From Acinetobacter sp. ANC 4470 (lineage in GTDB: Bacteria; Pseudomonadota; Gammaproteobacteria; Pseudomonadales; Moraxellaceae), in NCBI RefSeq assembly GCF_002135335.1, contig NZ_NEGC01000007.1, positions 62,001 through 126,000 on the forward strand: 64,000 nucleotides of DNA, given 5' to 3'. A program made the position numbers and the translations under genes. The notes below the pieces were generated by a model, which saw only the letters and a list, made by a program, of their open reading frames with translations, searched no databases and was not told the DNA's origin. Of the stretch, positions 54,651-63,599 are shown in pieces (position 1 is the first letter of the stretch; every line of letters begins with the position of its first letter).

Positions 54651-55817
54651 TTAACGAATTGCAATTAACTTTAATTGACCTTGATTTGTCAGTGCTCTGT
54701 TCTCTAAATCTATGGCACTGGCTAAAGGTGTAAGTAATATATATTGACTTTTGAGTGGGACATGAATCACTCCTTCAATTTTTTCATGCGAAGTAAAAGA
54801 TGCCACAGCATCATGATTTTTAAACCCACCTGCACCTTCTAAGACACAAGCATTCGCATCTAAAAAAACCACAAAGGGCCAATAAAAAGTAGGATCCTGT
54901 TGACGTGACGCGTAAGAATTAATTTGAATATTTTGAATTTCATGAGATACCTTAACAATTTCAAAATCGAATTGATCTTTTAAAGGTACCCGTGGCCATA
55001 GATTAACTTCTTTCTCCAAACTCACTGTTTTGGCATTTTTAATTTTTTTATCCTGAATACATTGTTGTCCTAAACCATCAACGACATCCGCTTGTGAAAT
55101 TCGATAATACGTCGATGACAGTGTAATTACTTCACTCTCTTTTTTTTGATTCTTTTTAAAAAGTGACTGTATGATTGATTTACTTACACCTTTTTCTCTT
55201 TCTACCAATTGTAGCCGCGTTGCGCCATGCTTAACATCAATGACCCCTTCAGGCATTGCATAAAAACGCTTTTTACCCTCTAGGTTAAATTCCTTATCTT
55301 CTAAGTATTCATTTCTAATATATTTTTCACCATTGATAATCACAAAGGCTTCTGTATTTTCAACTTCTGGTTGTTTTACAACAATAGGTAAGCTCGGTTT
55401 CTGTACAACTTTTTCAATCGCTGGCTTTAACTTTAAAACACCTTTGCTTTGTTGTTCATTTTTGAACTCTGCTTGTACAACACTCTGTTGCAGAGTCCGA
55501 TCAACAACATTAGAAGTTTTTCTTATCATATTCGTCGATGATTGATCTTCAACCGGCAACGCTGAACCCTTTGGTGACTTTATTTCAGCTACAGCGATTG
55601 GCTGCTGAATATCTGGCACTTGCTTTTGCTCTGGATCATGTGGTTGCTGTTGCATCAAAACTTCAGCAACCTTACTTTTTGGCGGCAGGCTTTTTTGTTG
55701 CACGACCATTGGTCGACCATCTGGACCAATAATGGTATAAAACTCACCTGCATATGAAAAAGATACATCTATAAGACATAGAGCCAGTATCGATTTCACC
55801 CATAAATTTTTTTTCAT
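54651..55817 (-). CDS. filE: FilE, exported protein of the fil locus
   Basis: The 388-aa precursor begins MKKNLWVKSILALCLIDVSFSYAGEFYTIIGPDGRPMVVQQKS, with signal cleavage near residue 23. The motif YTIIGPDGRPMVV resembles the DUF4124-like start of cell-envelope proteins. Then comes a low-complexity Gln/Lys/Pro linker to about 150, and a domain with VIINGEKYIRNEYLEDKEFNLEGKKRFYAMPEGVIDVKHGATRLQLVE. The frame opens slightly earlier (to 55838, overlapping the filD stop), but the signal peptide supports 55817. Named FilE by position and likeness; function unknown. Confidence 0.8.
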   Translation of the reverse strand: MKKNLWVKSILALCLIDVSFSYAGEFYTIIGPDGRPMVVQQKSLPPKSKVAEVLMQQQPHDPEQKQVPDIQQPIAVAEIKSPKGSALPVEDQSSTNMIRKTSNVVDRTLQQSVVQAEFKNEQQSKGVLKLKPAIEKVVQKPSLPIVVKQPEVENTEAFVIINGEKYIRNEYLEDKEFNLEGKKRFYAMPEGVIDVKHGATRLQLVEREKGVSKSIIQSLFKKNQKKESEVITLSSTYYRISQADVVDGLGQQCIQDKKIKNAKTVSLEKEVNLWPRVPLKDQFDFEIVKVSHEIQNIQINSYASRQQDPTFYWPFVVFLDANACVLEGAGGFKNHDAVASFTSHEKIEGVIHVPLKSQYILLTPLASAIDLENRALTNQGQLKLIAIR

Positions 55818-55831
55818 TATTTTCAATACAC

Positions 55832-57496
55832 CTACCATCTGGTTCTATAGTTCAATCCTAAAATTGTGACTTTAGTATCCGTTTTAACATTTAGCCCCGC
55901 ATAAGGATTCAATAAAATATTATTGACACCAGTTTGGTTTGCTAGGCTACTTGAATTTGCTGGAATTTTATCTTTACTGCGTAGAAAACCAATCGACAAA
56001 TCGACATCCGTATCTGCATCAAAACGGTAACCCACCCCTAAACCAAACAATTGTGCATTGTTAATCGGAACCATCGTATTACGTTTATTATCAGGAATCG
56101 CACTGGTACGTGGCTCATAGCCCGCACGTAACTTCAAACGATCTGTCGCTGAATATTCCAAGCCGATGCCAAAATTCCATGGCGAAGTGAATTCTAGCGG
56201 TAATGCTAGAGAAGTATCACCGATATTTGCCGAAAGTAACTTGGCAATTTTTAATGCTGAAACTTGTCGATCAAATTCAAATTTAAACTTATCCCAAGCC
56301 TTGTAATCTGTCCATCCAACATCAAAATTAACTTGTAAATCAGGTAGCACCTTGTATTTTATACCTGCTTGAAAGTGTGCAGGATATTCTAAATCCATTG
56401 AAACAAGACCTGACTCACTTGCAGGGACCATACTAGGGAACCCTAGAATTGCCGCAAGAATTTGTCCTGTTGGTGAAGACATCAAACCTTTAATCAGCTC
56501 CTGTGGCGCTTTAGCATTATCAATATGATATTTACCTTTTAGACGCATTTTTGCAGAGCTTTGATATACCACACCAAAACTAAAGTCTTCAGTGGGTTCC
56601 CACAAGACACCAAGGTTATAACTCGGACTGAGCGACTGCTCTAATGCAAGCTCCATTTGTCCAAAACGGCCAAAAGGATTCATACCTTCTTTGGTATTAC
56701 ACATACCGAGAAGTAAGATATCGGTAATAATGTCCTGATTTTCCTTGAAAGGTGTACAAACGACCTCATCGATCATTCTTAGCATACCAATCAATTCATT
56801 TGGAAATCGCAAATCTGTTTTTAAGCCAATCGCTTGATAAGACATCCCTACTGAAGCACCGATCGACAAATGATCATTCACTTCATAAGCGATTGAAGGT
56901 GATAAATAGGTAATTCGTTCTAGAGCAACTTGTTGCCCCATATAATTCCCAGGATTACCATTTTCAGCACCAAAACCAGCAACTAAAGGTGCATACATTG
57001 CTGTGGCAAAAGTCATTTTTGAACCAGGTGGTTTATAGGCTATACCTGCTGTAGGTGCAGCCATAGGTACTCCTTCGCCCAAATCAACCATTTTTTTCAA
57101 TATTGGTACATATAGACTGACGTATTCTACATCACCACTAACTGTGCCCTTAAAGTCTGTACACAAATCTGAAGATATTTCAGGACCATCATTACACACC
57201 ATCGGATCATCAGAATAACCAAATACGTTGTAACCTGCCGGAACTGAAAATTCTCTTTTAATATCAAAATTAGCAAGAATACCCTGTACGTCGGTTTGTA
57301 AACCTTCAATTTTAGTCAAAGCAGCTGGGTTAAAATGAATGGCACTAATGCCTGGGGGATCTGCCGTAACAGCATTCCCCATACTTAGCGATCGAATATC
57401 AACAGATAAATTTTGCCCCAATTGAGCAAACGTTGCACTTGAACAGCCCGATAATATAATTGCTGCGGCTAACGGGCGAAGTCGAATCTTATACAT
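55832..57496 (-). CDS. filD: FilD, FadL/OmpP1-like outer-membrane protein
   Basis: The 554-aa precursor has a signal peptide (MYKIRLRPLAAAIILSGCSSATFA) followed by QLGQNLSVDIRSLSMGNAVTADPPGISAIHFNPAAL, the FadL/TodX N-terminal motif (N-P-A-A-L). It has long beta-barrel segments and a final strand TKVTILGLNYRTRW ending in an aromatic residue. FadL-type barrels move hydrophobic compounds across the outer membrane. Within the fil locus it may instead handle a secreted partner. It follows filC by 12 bp. Confidence 0.88.
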   Translation of the reverse strand: MYKIRLRPLAAAIILSGCSSATFAQLGQNLSVDIRSLSMGNAVTADPPGISAIHFNPAALTKIEGLQTDVQGILANFDIKREFSVPAGYNVFGYSDDPMVCNDGPEISSDLCTDFKGTVSGDVEYVSLYVPILKKMVDLGEGVPMAAPTAGIAYKPPGSKMTFATAMYAPLVAGFGAENGNPGNYMGQQVALERITYLSPSIAYEVNDHLSIGASVGMSYQAIGLKTDLRFPNELIGMLRMIDEVVCTPFKENQDIITDILLLGMCNTKEGMNPFGRFGQMELALEQSLSPSYNLGVLWEPTEDFSFGVVYQSSAKMRLKGKYHIDNAKAPQELIKGLMSSPTGQILAAILGFPSMVPASESGLVSMDLEYPAHFQAGIKYKVLPDLQVNFDVGWTDYKAWDKFKFEFDRQVSALKIAKLLSANIGDTSLALPLEFTSPWNFGIGLEYSATDRLKLRAGYEPRTSAIPDNKRNTMVPINNAQLFGLGVGYRFDADTDVDLSIGFLRSKDKIPANSSSLANQTGVNNILLNPYAGLNVKTDTKVTILGLNYRTRW

Positions 57497-57508
57497 ACGA
57501 CCACCCTC

Positions 57509-58732
57509 TTAGCGTAGTTTCTTACCGAAACCTAAAATATCAAGTGGGAACGATAAACCTAACGATACATCAGGTGCATCTTCTGTTAAGCCTATGCCCA
57601 CAGTTCCATTTACAATTGTCTCTGGTGAGACACGAACACCTAATGAAATTGCCAAAGTAGAACTGGTCTGATCAGCGGGAGAATAATTTTCACCAGAACT
57701 ATAAGTAAATTCCGACCCAGTATTAAAACTTTGCTGATATGACATCGTCATAGAAACATCATAGTTAAACGAATAAGCAAAACCAAAAGCAAACCCGCCA
57801 CTAATCCCAGGTTCAAACTCATCAATAGTACGTGAACCACGTCTCTGATTAAGCCCCGATTCTTTAAATCCATAATTCGCTGAAACAGAAGCAAAAAGTA
57901 CGACGGGATCTATATATTTACGTGTACTCGCACCAACACCCGCTGAGTAATAGCCTTTTCCTGTTCCCAAGTCATCAGTTGCATTTACTTCATACGGGCT
58001 ATCGCCTGTTTTAGTCGATACATTACCAAATAAAATCAGCGGTAATCGGCCTGTTTTTAGCGGAAAAGGTTCCCAACGTGCACCAAAAGAAATATCACCT
58101 AAGCCTGCTGTAGAGGTATCTTTTAATAAATCTGTTTTTGCGACTAATGGCAAAGAAGCAGTAAAGGTTAAATTATCTAGGACACCATACTGCGCAGTAA
58201 AAGTATTGGTCATTGAATGTGTTGCATTTTCTTGAACACGTAATTGATAAAGCTGACCTTTGGCCATTTCAGCATCAATTTGCGTATCACGATAATACGT
58301 ATAATCAATATCATAATAAGATGAAATATCACCTTTTTTGATTAATGAATACTGCCTTTCATTTGAGGTAAAAACTTCTTGTAAACTTGCTTCTTTACTG
58401 GCATCACCTTCTTGCTGTTGTAATGCTGAAGATGCCTGTGATTGTTCATTAACAGGTTGCGTTGCCGCTACTGAATTATTTGCTGAAGATTGTGAGGGGC
58501 TAGATATAACTGTTGGCTCAGCTACAGCCTCATACCCACCCAGTGCTGGTTCCTCTACTACTGCCCCTGATTGAGAAGGAGTCGCCTGTGAAGCTGTTAA
58601 ATCAACCTCTGTTTGTTGTTGATCAACAACTTCATACTCACCAAGTGCTGGTTCTTCTGCTGCATATGCCCCCCCTATTGCCACTTGAATACTCAAAGCC
58701 AATAAAGTTTTGTTCATCCATTTACGATTCAT
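57509..58732 (-). CDS. filC: FilC, outer-membrane beta-barrel with N-terminal repeats
   Basis: The 407-aa precursor starts MNRKWMNKTLLALSIQVAIGGAYA. After cleavage near residue 24 two copies of an EEPALGxYE motif occur, at about 26 and 60 (EEPALGEYEVVDQQ and EEPALGGYEAVAEP). An ASQ/Gln-rich linker and a coiled segment (QEVFTSNERQYSLIKKGDISSYYDIDYTYYRD) follow. The C-terminal half is a beta-barrel like the meta-pathway phenol degradation or transporter-like family (LFGNVSTKTGDSPYEV...YSAGVGASTRKY), ending LDILGFGKKLR. Its length and architecture recall FapF of the Fap amyloid system; that is a comparison, not a homology claim. Confidence 0.8.
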   Translation of the reverse strand: MNRKWMNKTLLALSIQVAIGGAYAAEEPALGEYEVVDQQQTEVDLTASQATPSQSGAVVEEPALGGYEAVAEPTVISSPSQSSANNSVAATQPVNEQSQASSALQQQEGDASKEASLQEVFTSNERQYSLIKKGDISSYYDIDYTYYRDTQIDAEMAKGQLYQLRVQENATHSMTNTFTAQYGVLDNLTFTASLPLVAKTDLLKDTSTAGLGDISFGARWEPFPLKTGRLPLILFGNVSTKTGDSPYEVNATDDLGTGKGYYSAGVGASTRKYIDPVVLFASVSANYGFKESGLNQRRGSRTIDEFEPGISGGFAFGFAYSFNYDVSMTMSYQQSFNTGSEFTYSSGENYSPADQTSSTLAISLGVRVSPETIVNGTVGIGLTEDAPDVSLGLSFPLDILGFGKKLR

Positions 58733-58778
58733 ATTCCATCTCACCATTTTTATTTTTTTAATCTGTCACTTTTAAACT

Positions 58779-59612
58779 TTATTTACTCTTGTAATAAAGA
58801 CGTAAAAAATTGTATGTGGGTTTACCAAAATTCTCTGAGTCTTCATTTAAATTTTTATCTAAACGAATGGTTGATGCTTTATCTGCAATTTTATCCATAT
58901 AAAATTGGGGATATTGCAAATCAACAAAAGCATAGCGATTCACTGTCGCATCCTCTACATGTCTTAAATCTGAATCTTGAAGTGCTAAGAATTTTTTTCT
59001 TTGCTCAGGAGCGACATTAATTAAAAAAAGCGTATTGTTTTCCCAAATATCTTTAAAACGCTGTTCATCAAAACTAATATTCCCCAATGCTGGATCAGCT
59101 ACATAGACACGACCATTCTTATAAGCCTTAAAGACAACGAAATGCTTAAATCCTGCATAGGAAATCGGCACAATCGCTGGTTGAGCCTGTGTGACTAAAT
59201 CTGAAAACTCACCTTTATATCCACCACTTTCTAAACCTAATGCCCCGACAAAACGCTTCATATCCAGAAGAGAGAAACTTCGACGTTCAATAATTTTTTC
59301 AGTTTCACCAAACTTCAACAGACCATTCATGGTTTGTTGTTCAGATAATTGCGTACCCACATATCCATTTAACAATGTCGTTAATGCTGCAGACCCACAG
59401 CTATAGTCATATGCTTGACGGACAATGCCACGAAACTGATCCTCTAAAGCAGGTTTGATTAGAACAGGCTCACGATGCATCCGACTAAAAGAATCTTGTC
59501 GAGAATCCAATGTTTCTGTGTAATAGACAGCTTCCGCTGGTTTTTTCTTAATTTCAAAGGCTTCAGTGGCAAAGTAGTACATCAATGCCGAGCCTAATGC
59601 GATCTCTAACAT
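58779..59612 (-). CDS. filB: FilB, membrane-anchored C39-like peptidase
   Basis: The 277-aa protein has an N-terminal hydrophobic anchor (MLEIALGSALMYYFATEAF) and a papain-like C39 domain. The catalytic cysteine is in VRQAYDYSCGSAALTTLLNGYVGTQLSEQQ, the histidine in AGFKHFVVFKAYKNG and the aspartate in VYVADPALGN. The arrangement matches C39 family peptidases such as FapD, which process or chaperone secreted fibre proteins. It follows filA after 206 bp that include a terminator. Processing of FilA is inferred. Confidence 0.88.
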   Translation of the reverse strand: MLEIALGSALMYYFATEAFEIKKKPAEAVYYTETLDSRQDSFSRMHREPVLIKPALEDQFRGIVRQAYDYSCGSAALTTLLNGYVGTQLSEQQTMNGLLKFGETEKIIERRSFSLLDMKRFVGALGLESGGYKGEFSDLVTQAQPAIVPISYAGFKHFVVFKAYKNGRVYVADPALGNISFDEQRFKDIWENNTLFLINVAPEQRKKFLALQDSDLRHVEDATVNRYAFVDLQYPQFYMDKIADKASTIRLDKNLNEDSENFGKPTYNFLRLYYKSK

Positions 59613-59777
59613 ATCTTTTTAACTTTTCTAGTTATCGGCATGACGCGCCTTTGTTCATTATTTTTCTAGAGCAAATACTCTACATCCATGTAAAATGAAG
59701 ATACCTTTTTTTATAAAAAAAAACAGCTTTTTTTTACTTTTTTTAGCTTTTTTGAAAACTTTCACACTATTTTTGTA

Positions 59778-59809
59778 AAAAAAAGCGCGTGAAATCACGC
59801 GCTTTTTTC
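59778..59809 (-). terminator. Terminator between filA and filB
   Basis: GC-rich stem AAAAAAGCGCGTG / CACGCGCTTTTTT with T run on the minus strand, 10 bp after the filA stop. It would let filA be made in excess over the downstream fil genes. A 60-bp A/T-rich tract (59700-59770) follows. Confidence 0.85.
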
Positions 59810-59818
59810 TATTCAAAA

Positions 59819-60832
59819 TTAACGACCAGAAATGGTAATTATTGAACCAGGAACATAAGTACCCTGAGCTGGGCTGAAGTAAGTTTGTAAACCTTGAACC
59901 TCTACATCACCAATTGAACCAGCAGTACGGCTACCTAAATGGATTCCTTTTACATAGTTATCAATTGGACCTGAGCTACTGACCATACGAATATAACCAT
60001 TATTCGTTCCTTCCTTACCAATTACACTAACACTTTGCTTGATTGTTAAATCTGTAGAATTTGCATCTGCAACCTTGATGCTCTCAACAAAAATCTCACC
60101 AGCAGCACGGTTACCAGTAGTACCATCACCCGTACCCTGTTTAGTTGAATTATCCAAAATACCTAGATTCGTAATCTCAAGACCACCGACCATCTTAGTA
60201 TTTAATTTAATCATCGCACCTTGAGGAGCCGCACCCAATTGAATATTAGCAGTCATTTGGCCTGTTTTAAGCGATAAGCCACTTAAGATTGCGTTGTAAT
60301 TTTGGCCTGCACCTGCATTATCTTTACCACCACGGCGAATTGAAGTAGCACCAGCTGCTGGAACAGCATTCGAAGCAGTAACACCAATTTCACCAATATT
60401 AATATCTAAGCCAGAAACTTGAGCAGCAATATTGATAAATGCACCATTAGCACCTGTACCCGCATCACTATCAATTTGCAAATCTGCCAAGTTACGTGAT
60501 GCTAATAGAAACGCGCCAGCATTATCATAGTTTGCACCAATCACAATACCTTTAGTCGCTGTGACACCAGTGCCATTACCCTTGATAACAATTGCACCAG
60601 CTGTGGCTGTACCACCAAAGCCAGCATCACCTGCTACACCTGCTGCAGCTAAACCATCATTATCGTGAATATAAAGTTTTTCAATTTCAATTTTTGAAAT
60701 ACCAATCCCGATGTTAATACCATCTTGACCAGTAGTCGCACCCAATGAAGCATCATCCATTGCTTGCATTGCCATCGCATTTGCACTAATTGCTAATGAA
60801 GAAACTAAAGCAAGTTTAGTAAATTTTTTCAT
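59819..60832 (-). CDS. filA: FilA, abundant secreted subunit candidate
   Basis: The 337-aa precursor has a signal peptide (MKKFTKLALVSSLAISANAMA) and then MQAMDDASLGATTGQDGINIGIGISKIEIEKLYIHDNDG, the start of proteins annotated FilA/DUF6160 in Acinetobacter. The mature protein is rich in Gly, Ala, Asn and Thr, low in aromatic residues and without cysteine, with repeating beta-strand stretches (AGAIVIKGNGTGVTATKGIVIGANYDNAGAFLLASRNLADLQI). It ends PGSIITISGR. GGGAG lies ten bases before the ATG. The composition and the following terminator fit an abundant structural subunit. Confidence 0.82.
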   Translation of the reverse strand: MKKFTKLALVSSLAISANAMAMQAMDDASLGATTGQDGINIGIGISKIEIEKLYIHDNDGLAAAGVAGDAGFGGTATAGAIVIKGNGTGVTATKGIVIGANYDNAGAFLLASRNLADLQIDSDAGTGANGAFINIAAQVSGLDINIGEIGVTASNAVPAAGATSIRRGGKDNAGAGQNYNAILSGLSLKTGQMTANIQLGAAPQGAMIKLNTKMVGGLEITNLGILDNSTKQGTGDGTTGNRAAGEIFVESIKVADANSTDLTIKQSVSVIGKEGTNNGYIRMVSSSGPIDNYVKGIHLGSRTAGSIGDVEVQGLQTYFSPAQGTYVPGSIITISGR

Positions 60833-61087
60833 CTTTGTACTCTCCCAAGAGTATTATTTTTTTGATTGTCAACCACTCGATATCACCTATTGTTTTTTGT
60901 TTTTTGACAATAGTGAATCTTTTCCTTGAGCAGCCTATTTGCCCTAGTTAAGTTATCTCTGTGTCATTTTTTGTTCAACTGCTGTTGGTCGCAATCTAGA
61001 TGTTACCGATAAACGGTATTTACAGTTTTTATGCATAAACATTGTTATAGAATAGTCTTATCTGTGCCTTTTAAAATTTAACATCGT
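60833..61087. promoter_or_regulatory. Divergent promoter region, filA / pabB
   Basis: 255 bp between divergent genes. An imperfect inverted repeat, CACCTATTGT (60884-60893) and ACAATAGTG (60907-60915), lies 50-85 bp upstream of filA and could be an operator or a leader hairpin. No promoter hexamers are clear enough to call. Confidence 0.45.
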
Positions 61088-62431
61088 ATGAATAATCCCG
61101 TTATTTTTAAAAATTTATTGACTGAACAATGGCTTAGTCCTGCTCAAATACTTTCTGCTTTATCGCATCTCACACATTTGGTTTATTTAAAAAATGTAGA
61201 CCACCCCGTGATTGCTTTTTTTGCATCTGAATATATGCTGAGACAAGATCAAATCACTCAAAATTTCAAACGGGTCACTCTACACCAATACCAAGAAAAA
61301 CCATCCTCTATTCATCTTAATCAGTTTTTTAAAGACAATGCCAAAACCGATCATTCTGATTTTAACGGCGGTTTGATTGGTTTCATCAGTTATGATGATG
61401 CTGCACAACAGCAAGTTTCTATTCAAGAAAAAAAACAACCTGCTTTATTTTTAGGTATTTATCGCAGCTATCTCAAACTCACTGAGCAAGGTTGGACTTT
61501 TTTTAGTGATGAAGATGAGGCTGAAGAAATTTTCCAGTTTATTCAAGAGGCATTAACCAACAAAAAGAATCAGTCTTTCCAACTGACTCAACCATGCAAT
61601 GCACGTTGGAGTAAAAATGAATATCAATCTGCATTTAAGCAAGTACAAGAATATATTAAAGGCGGTGATTGCTATCAAATTAATTTAACTCAAGAATTTA
61701 CAGCAAAAGCGCAAGGTTACTTATTAGATATCGCTGAAGATTTTTGGAAACTCACCGATGCCCCCTATTCAGGTTATTTAAAAATTGATGATTTTGAATT
61801 GTTAAGCTGCTCACCGGAACTTTTCATTGATTTTGAAGAAAATCGAAAAATTGTGACTCGCCCGATTAAGGGGACGATGCCTCGTTATACTGACCCAAGG
61901 CAGGATGAAAAATCGAAACAACGCTTGATTGATTCTAAAAAAGATCAAGCTGAAAATGTCATGATTGTCGATTTACTACGCAATGATCTGAGTATTTATG
62001 CTGAAACAGGTTCAGTAAAAACCCCACAACTTTTTGAAATTGAATCTTTTAATCAAGTTCATCATATGGTCAGCGAAGTCACAGCCACGCTCAAAGATGA
62101 TACCAATCCCTTTGATGTCCTCCTGTCTGCACTACCCGGTGGCTCAATTACCGGCGCACCCAAAATCCGTGCCATGCAAATTATTGATGAACTAGAGGGT
62201 GCTCCACGAGGTGCTTATTGCGGCAGTCTTGGTTATTTTAATTTTGATGGTACAGGTTCTTGGAATATTTTGATTCGTTCCATCCAAAAGTATCAAAACG
62301 ATGTTTCGTTATGGGCAGGTGGTGGTGTGACAATCGCTTCAGATTGCGATGCAGAATATCAAGAATGTTTTGATAAAATTTCTGCCATGCTTGACCTACT
62401 CAACACATGGCAGAAAGCATCTGAAACTTAA
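61088..62431 (+). CDS. pabB: Aminodeoxychorismate synthase component I PabB
   Basis: PabB makes 4-amino-4-deoxychorismate from chorismate for folate synthesis. The 447-aa protein has the anthranilate-synthase-like fold: an N-terminal segment with GGLIGFISYDDAAQ, then KGGDCYQINLTQEF. The chorismate-binding core has LLSCSPELFIDFEENRKIVTRPIKGTMPR, NVMIVDLLRNDLS, HHMVSEVTATL, LPGGSITGAPKIRAMQIIDELEGAPRGAYCGSLGYF and WAGGGVTIASD. The PIKGT motif (rather than PIAGT) marks PabB over TrpE. No pabA is next to it. Confidence 0.95.
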   Translation: MNNPVIFKNLLTEQWLSPAQILSALSHLTHLVYLKNVDHPVIAFFASEYMLRQDQITQNFKRVTLHQYQEKPSSIHLNQFFKDNAKTDHSDFNGGLIGFISYDDAAQQQVSIQEKKQPALFLGIYRSYLKLTEQGWTFFSDEDEAEEIFQFIQEALTNKKNQSFQLTQPCNARWSKNEYQSAFKQVQEYIKGGDCYQINLTQEFTAKAQGYLLDIAEDFWKLTDAPYSGYLKIDDFELLSCSPELFIDFEENRKIVTRPIKGTMPRYTDPRQDEKSKQRLIDSKKDQAENVMIVDLLRNDLSIYAETGSVKTPQLFEIESFNQVHHMVSEVTATLKDDTNPFDVLLSALPGGSITGAPKIRAMQIIDELEGAPRGAYCGSLGYFNFDGTGSWNILIRSIQKYQNDVSLWAGGGVTIASDCDAEYQECFDKISAMLDLLNTWQKASET

Positions 62432-62435
62432 AAGA

Positions 62436-63524
62436 TTAAGCTAAGATGTTATTTTTTAGGGTATCTACTAAACGTTGATTTTGCTCATCTGTACCAATGG
62501 TAATACGTAGAAATTGGTTGATACGCGGTTTATTGAAATAACGCACAATAATACCTTGTTCACGTAATTGTGCTGCCAATTCACCTGCATCTTTATTTGG
62601 TAATGATGCAAAAATAAAATTGGCTTTCGATGGTAAAACCTTAAAACCAATGCTTTCTAATTCCGTCACCAGCTTGTCTCGGCTTGCAATCACTTTTTGG
62701 CATTGTGCTTCAAAGTAAGCTTGATCCTCAAATGAGGCGACCGCTGCAGCGATTGCAAAACGATCCATTGGATAAGAATTAAAACTATTTTTGACCGCTT
62801 CAAGACCCGCAATTAAATGCGGTTGCGCAATTGCAAAACCAACACGTAAACCCGCAAGTGATCTTGATTTCGATGTAGTTTGACACACCACTAAGTTTTC
62901 ATACTTTTCCACCAAACTAACCGCAGACTGCGCACCAAAGTCAACATAAGCTTCATCAATCACCACCACCGAATTCGGGTTGGCTTGCAACACTTCTTCA
63001 ATAGCAGAGACCTCCAATGCAATACTGGTTGGTGCATTGGGATTGGTAATAATAATGCCGCCATTGGCTTGTTTATAATCATCTACCACAATTTCAAAAT
63101 CATCATTTAACGGCAATACTTTGGTTTTGACTGCAAAAAATTGACTATAAACGGGATAGAAACTATAGGTAATATCAGGGTAAAGAATAGGCTGTTGTTG
63201 CACAAAAAATGCTTTAAAAATATGCGCCAAAACCTCATCTGAACCATTACCGACAAAGACATTTGCAACATCAACATTCTGCTGCGCCGCAATTGCGTGC
63301 TTTAATGCAGAAGCCTCTGGATCTGGATATAAACGTAATACGTCGGCAGAGTCAGCTAAAACGGCTTGTACCGCTGCAACTACTTTAGGTGATGGTGGAT
63401 ATGGATTTTCATTGGTATTTAATTTAAGTAAGTTTTGGATTTTCGGTTGCTCGCCCGGTACATACGGTTCTAATTCACGTACTTCAGGACTCCAAAAACG
63501 CATTTGTTCTGTTGTGATTTTCAT
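62436..63524 (-). CDS. hisC: Histidinol-phosphate aminotransferase HisC
   Basis: HisC transfers an amino group to imidazole acetol phosphate in histidine synthesis. The 362-aa class I aminotransferase has [61 protein letters not shown] and the PLP lysine in [19 protein letters not shown]. It lies 75 bp after hisD on the same strand, separated by a hairpin. It converges on pabB with a 4-bp gap between stop codons. Confidence 0.96.
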   Translation of the reverse strand: MKITTEQMRFWSPEVRELEPYVPGEQPKIQNLLKLNTNENPYPPSPKVVAAVQAVLADSADVLRLYPDPEASALKHAIAAQQNVDVANVFVGNGSDEVLAHIFKAFFVQQQPILYPDITYSFYPVYSQFFAVKTKVLPLNDDFEIVVDDYKQANGGIIITNPNAPTSIALEVSAIEEVLQANPNSVVVIDEAYVDFGAQSAVSLVEKYENLVVCQTTSKSRSLAGLRVGFAIAQPHLIAGLEAVKNSFNSYPMDRFAIAAAVASFEDQAYFEAQCQKVIASRDKLVTELESIGFKVLPSKANFIFASLPNKDAGELAAQLREQGIIVRYFNKPRINQFLRITIGTDEQNQRLVDTLKNNILA

Positions 63525-63561
63525 CTTTCAATATCTCAATCAAATCTATTCTAGGCTTTAA

Positions 63562-63585
63562 AAAAGGCTGATCAATCAGCCTTTT
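63562..63585 (-). terminator. Hairpin between hisD and hisC
   Basis: Stem AAAAGGCTGA / TCAGCCTTTT with a four-base loop and a following T run on the minus strand. It lies 14 bp after the hisD stop and would limit read-through into hisC. Confidence 0.8.
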
Positions 63586-63599
63586 ATATCAATCAAAGC

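Noticed and set aside
52682..60832. fil locus as a chaperone-usher or type IV pilus
   Set aside because: No usher, periplasmic pilus chaperone, prepilin peptidase motif or assembly ATPase is present.
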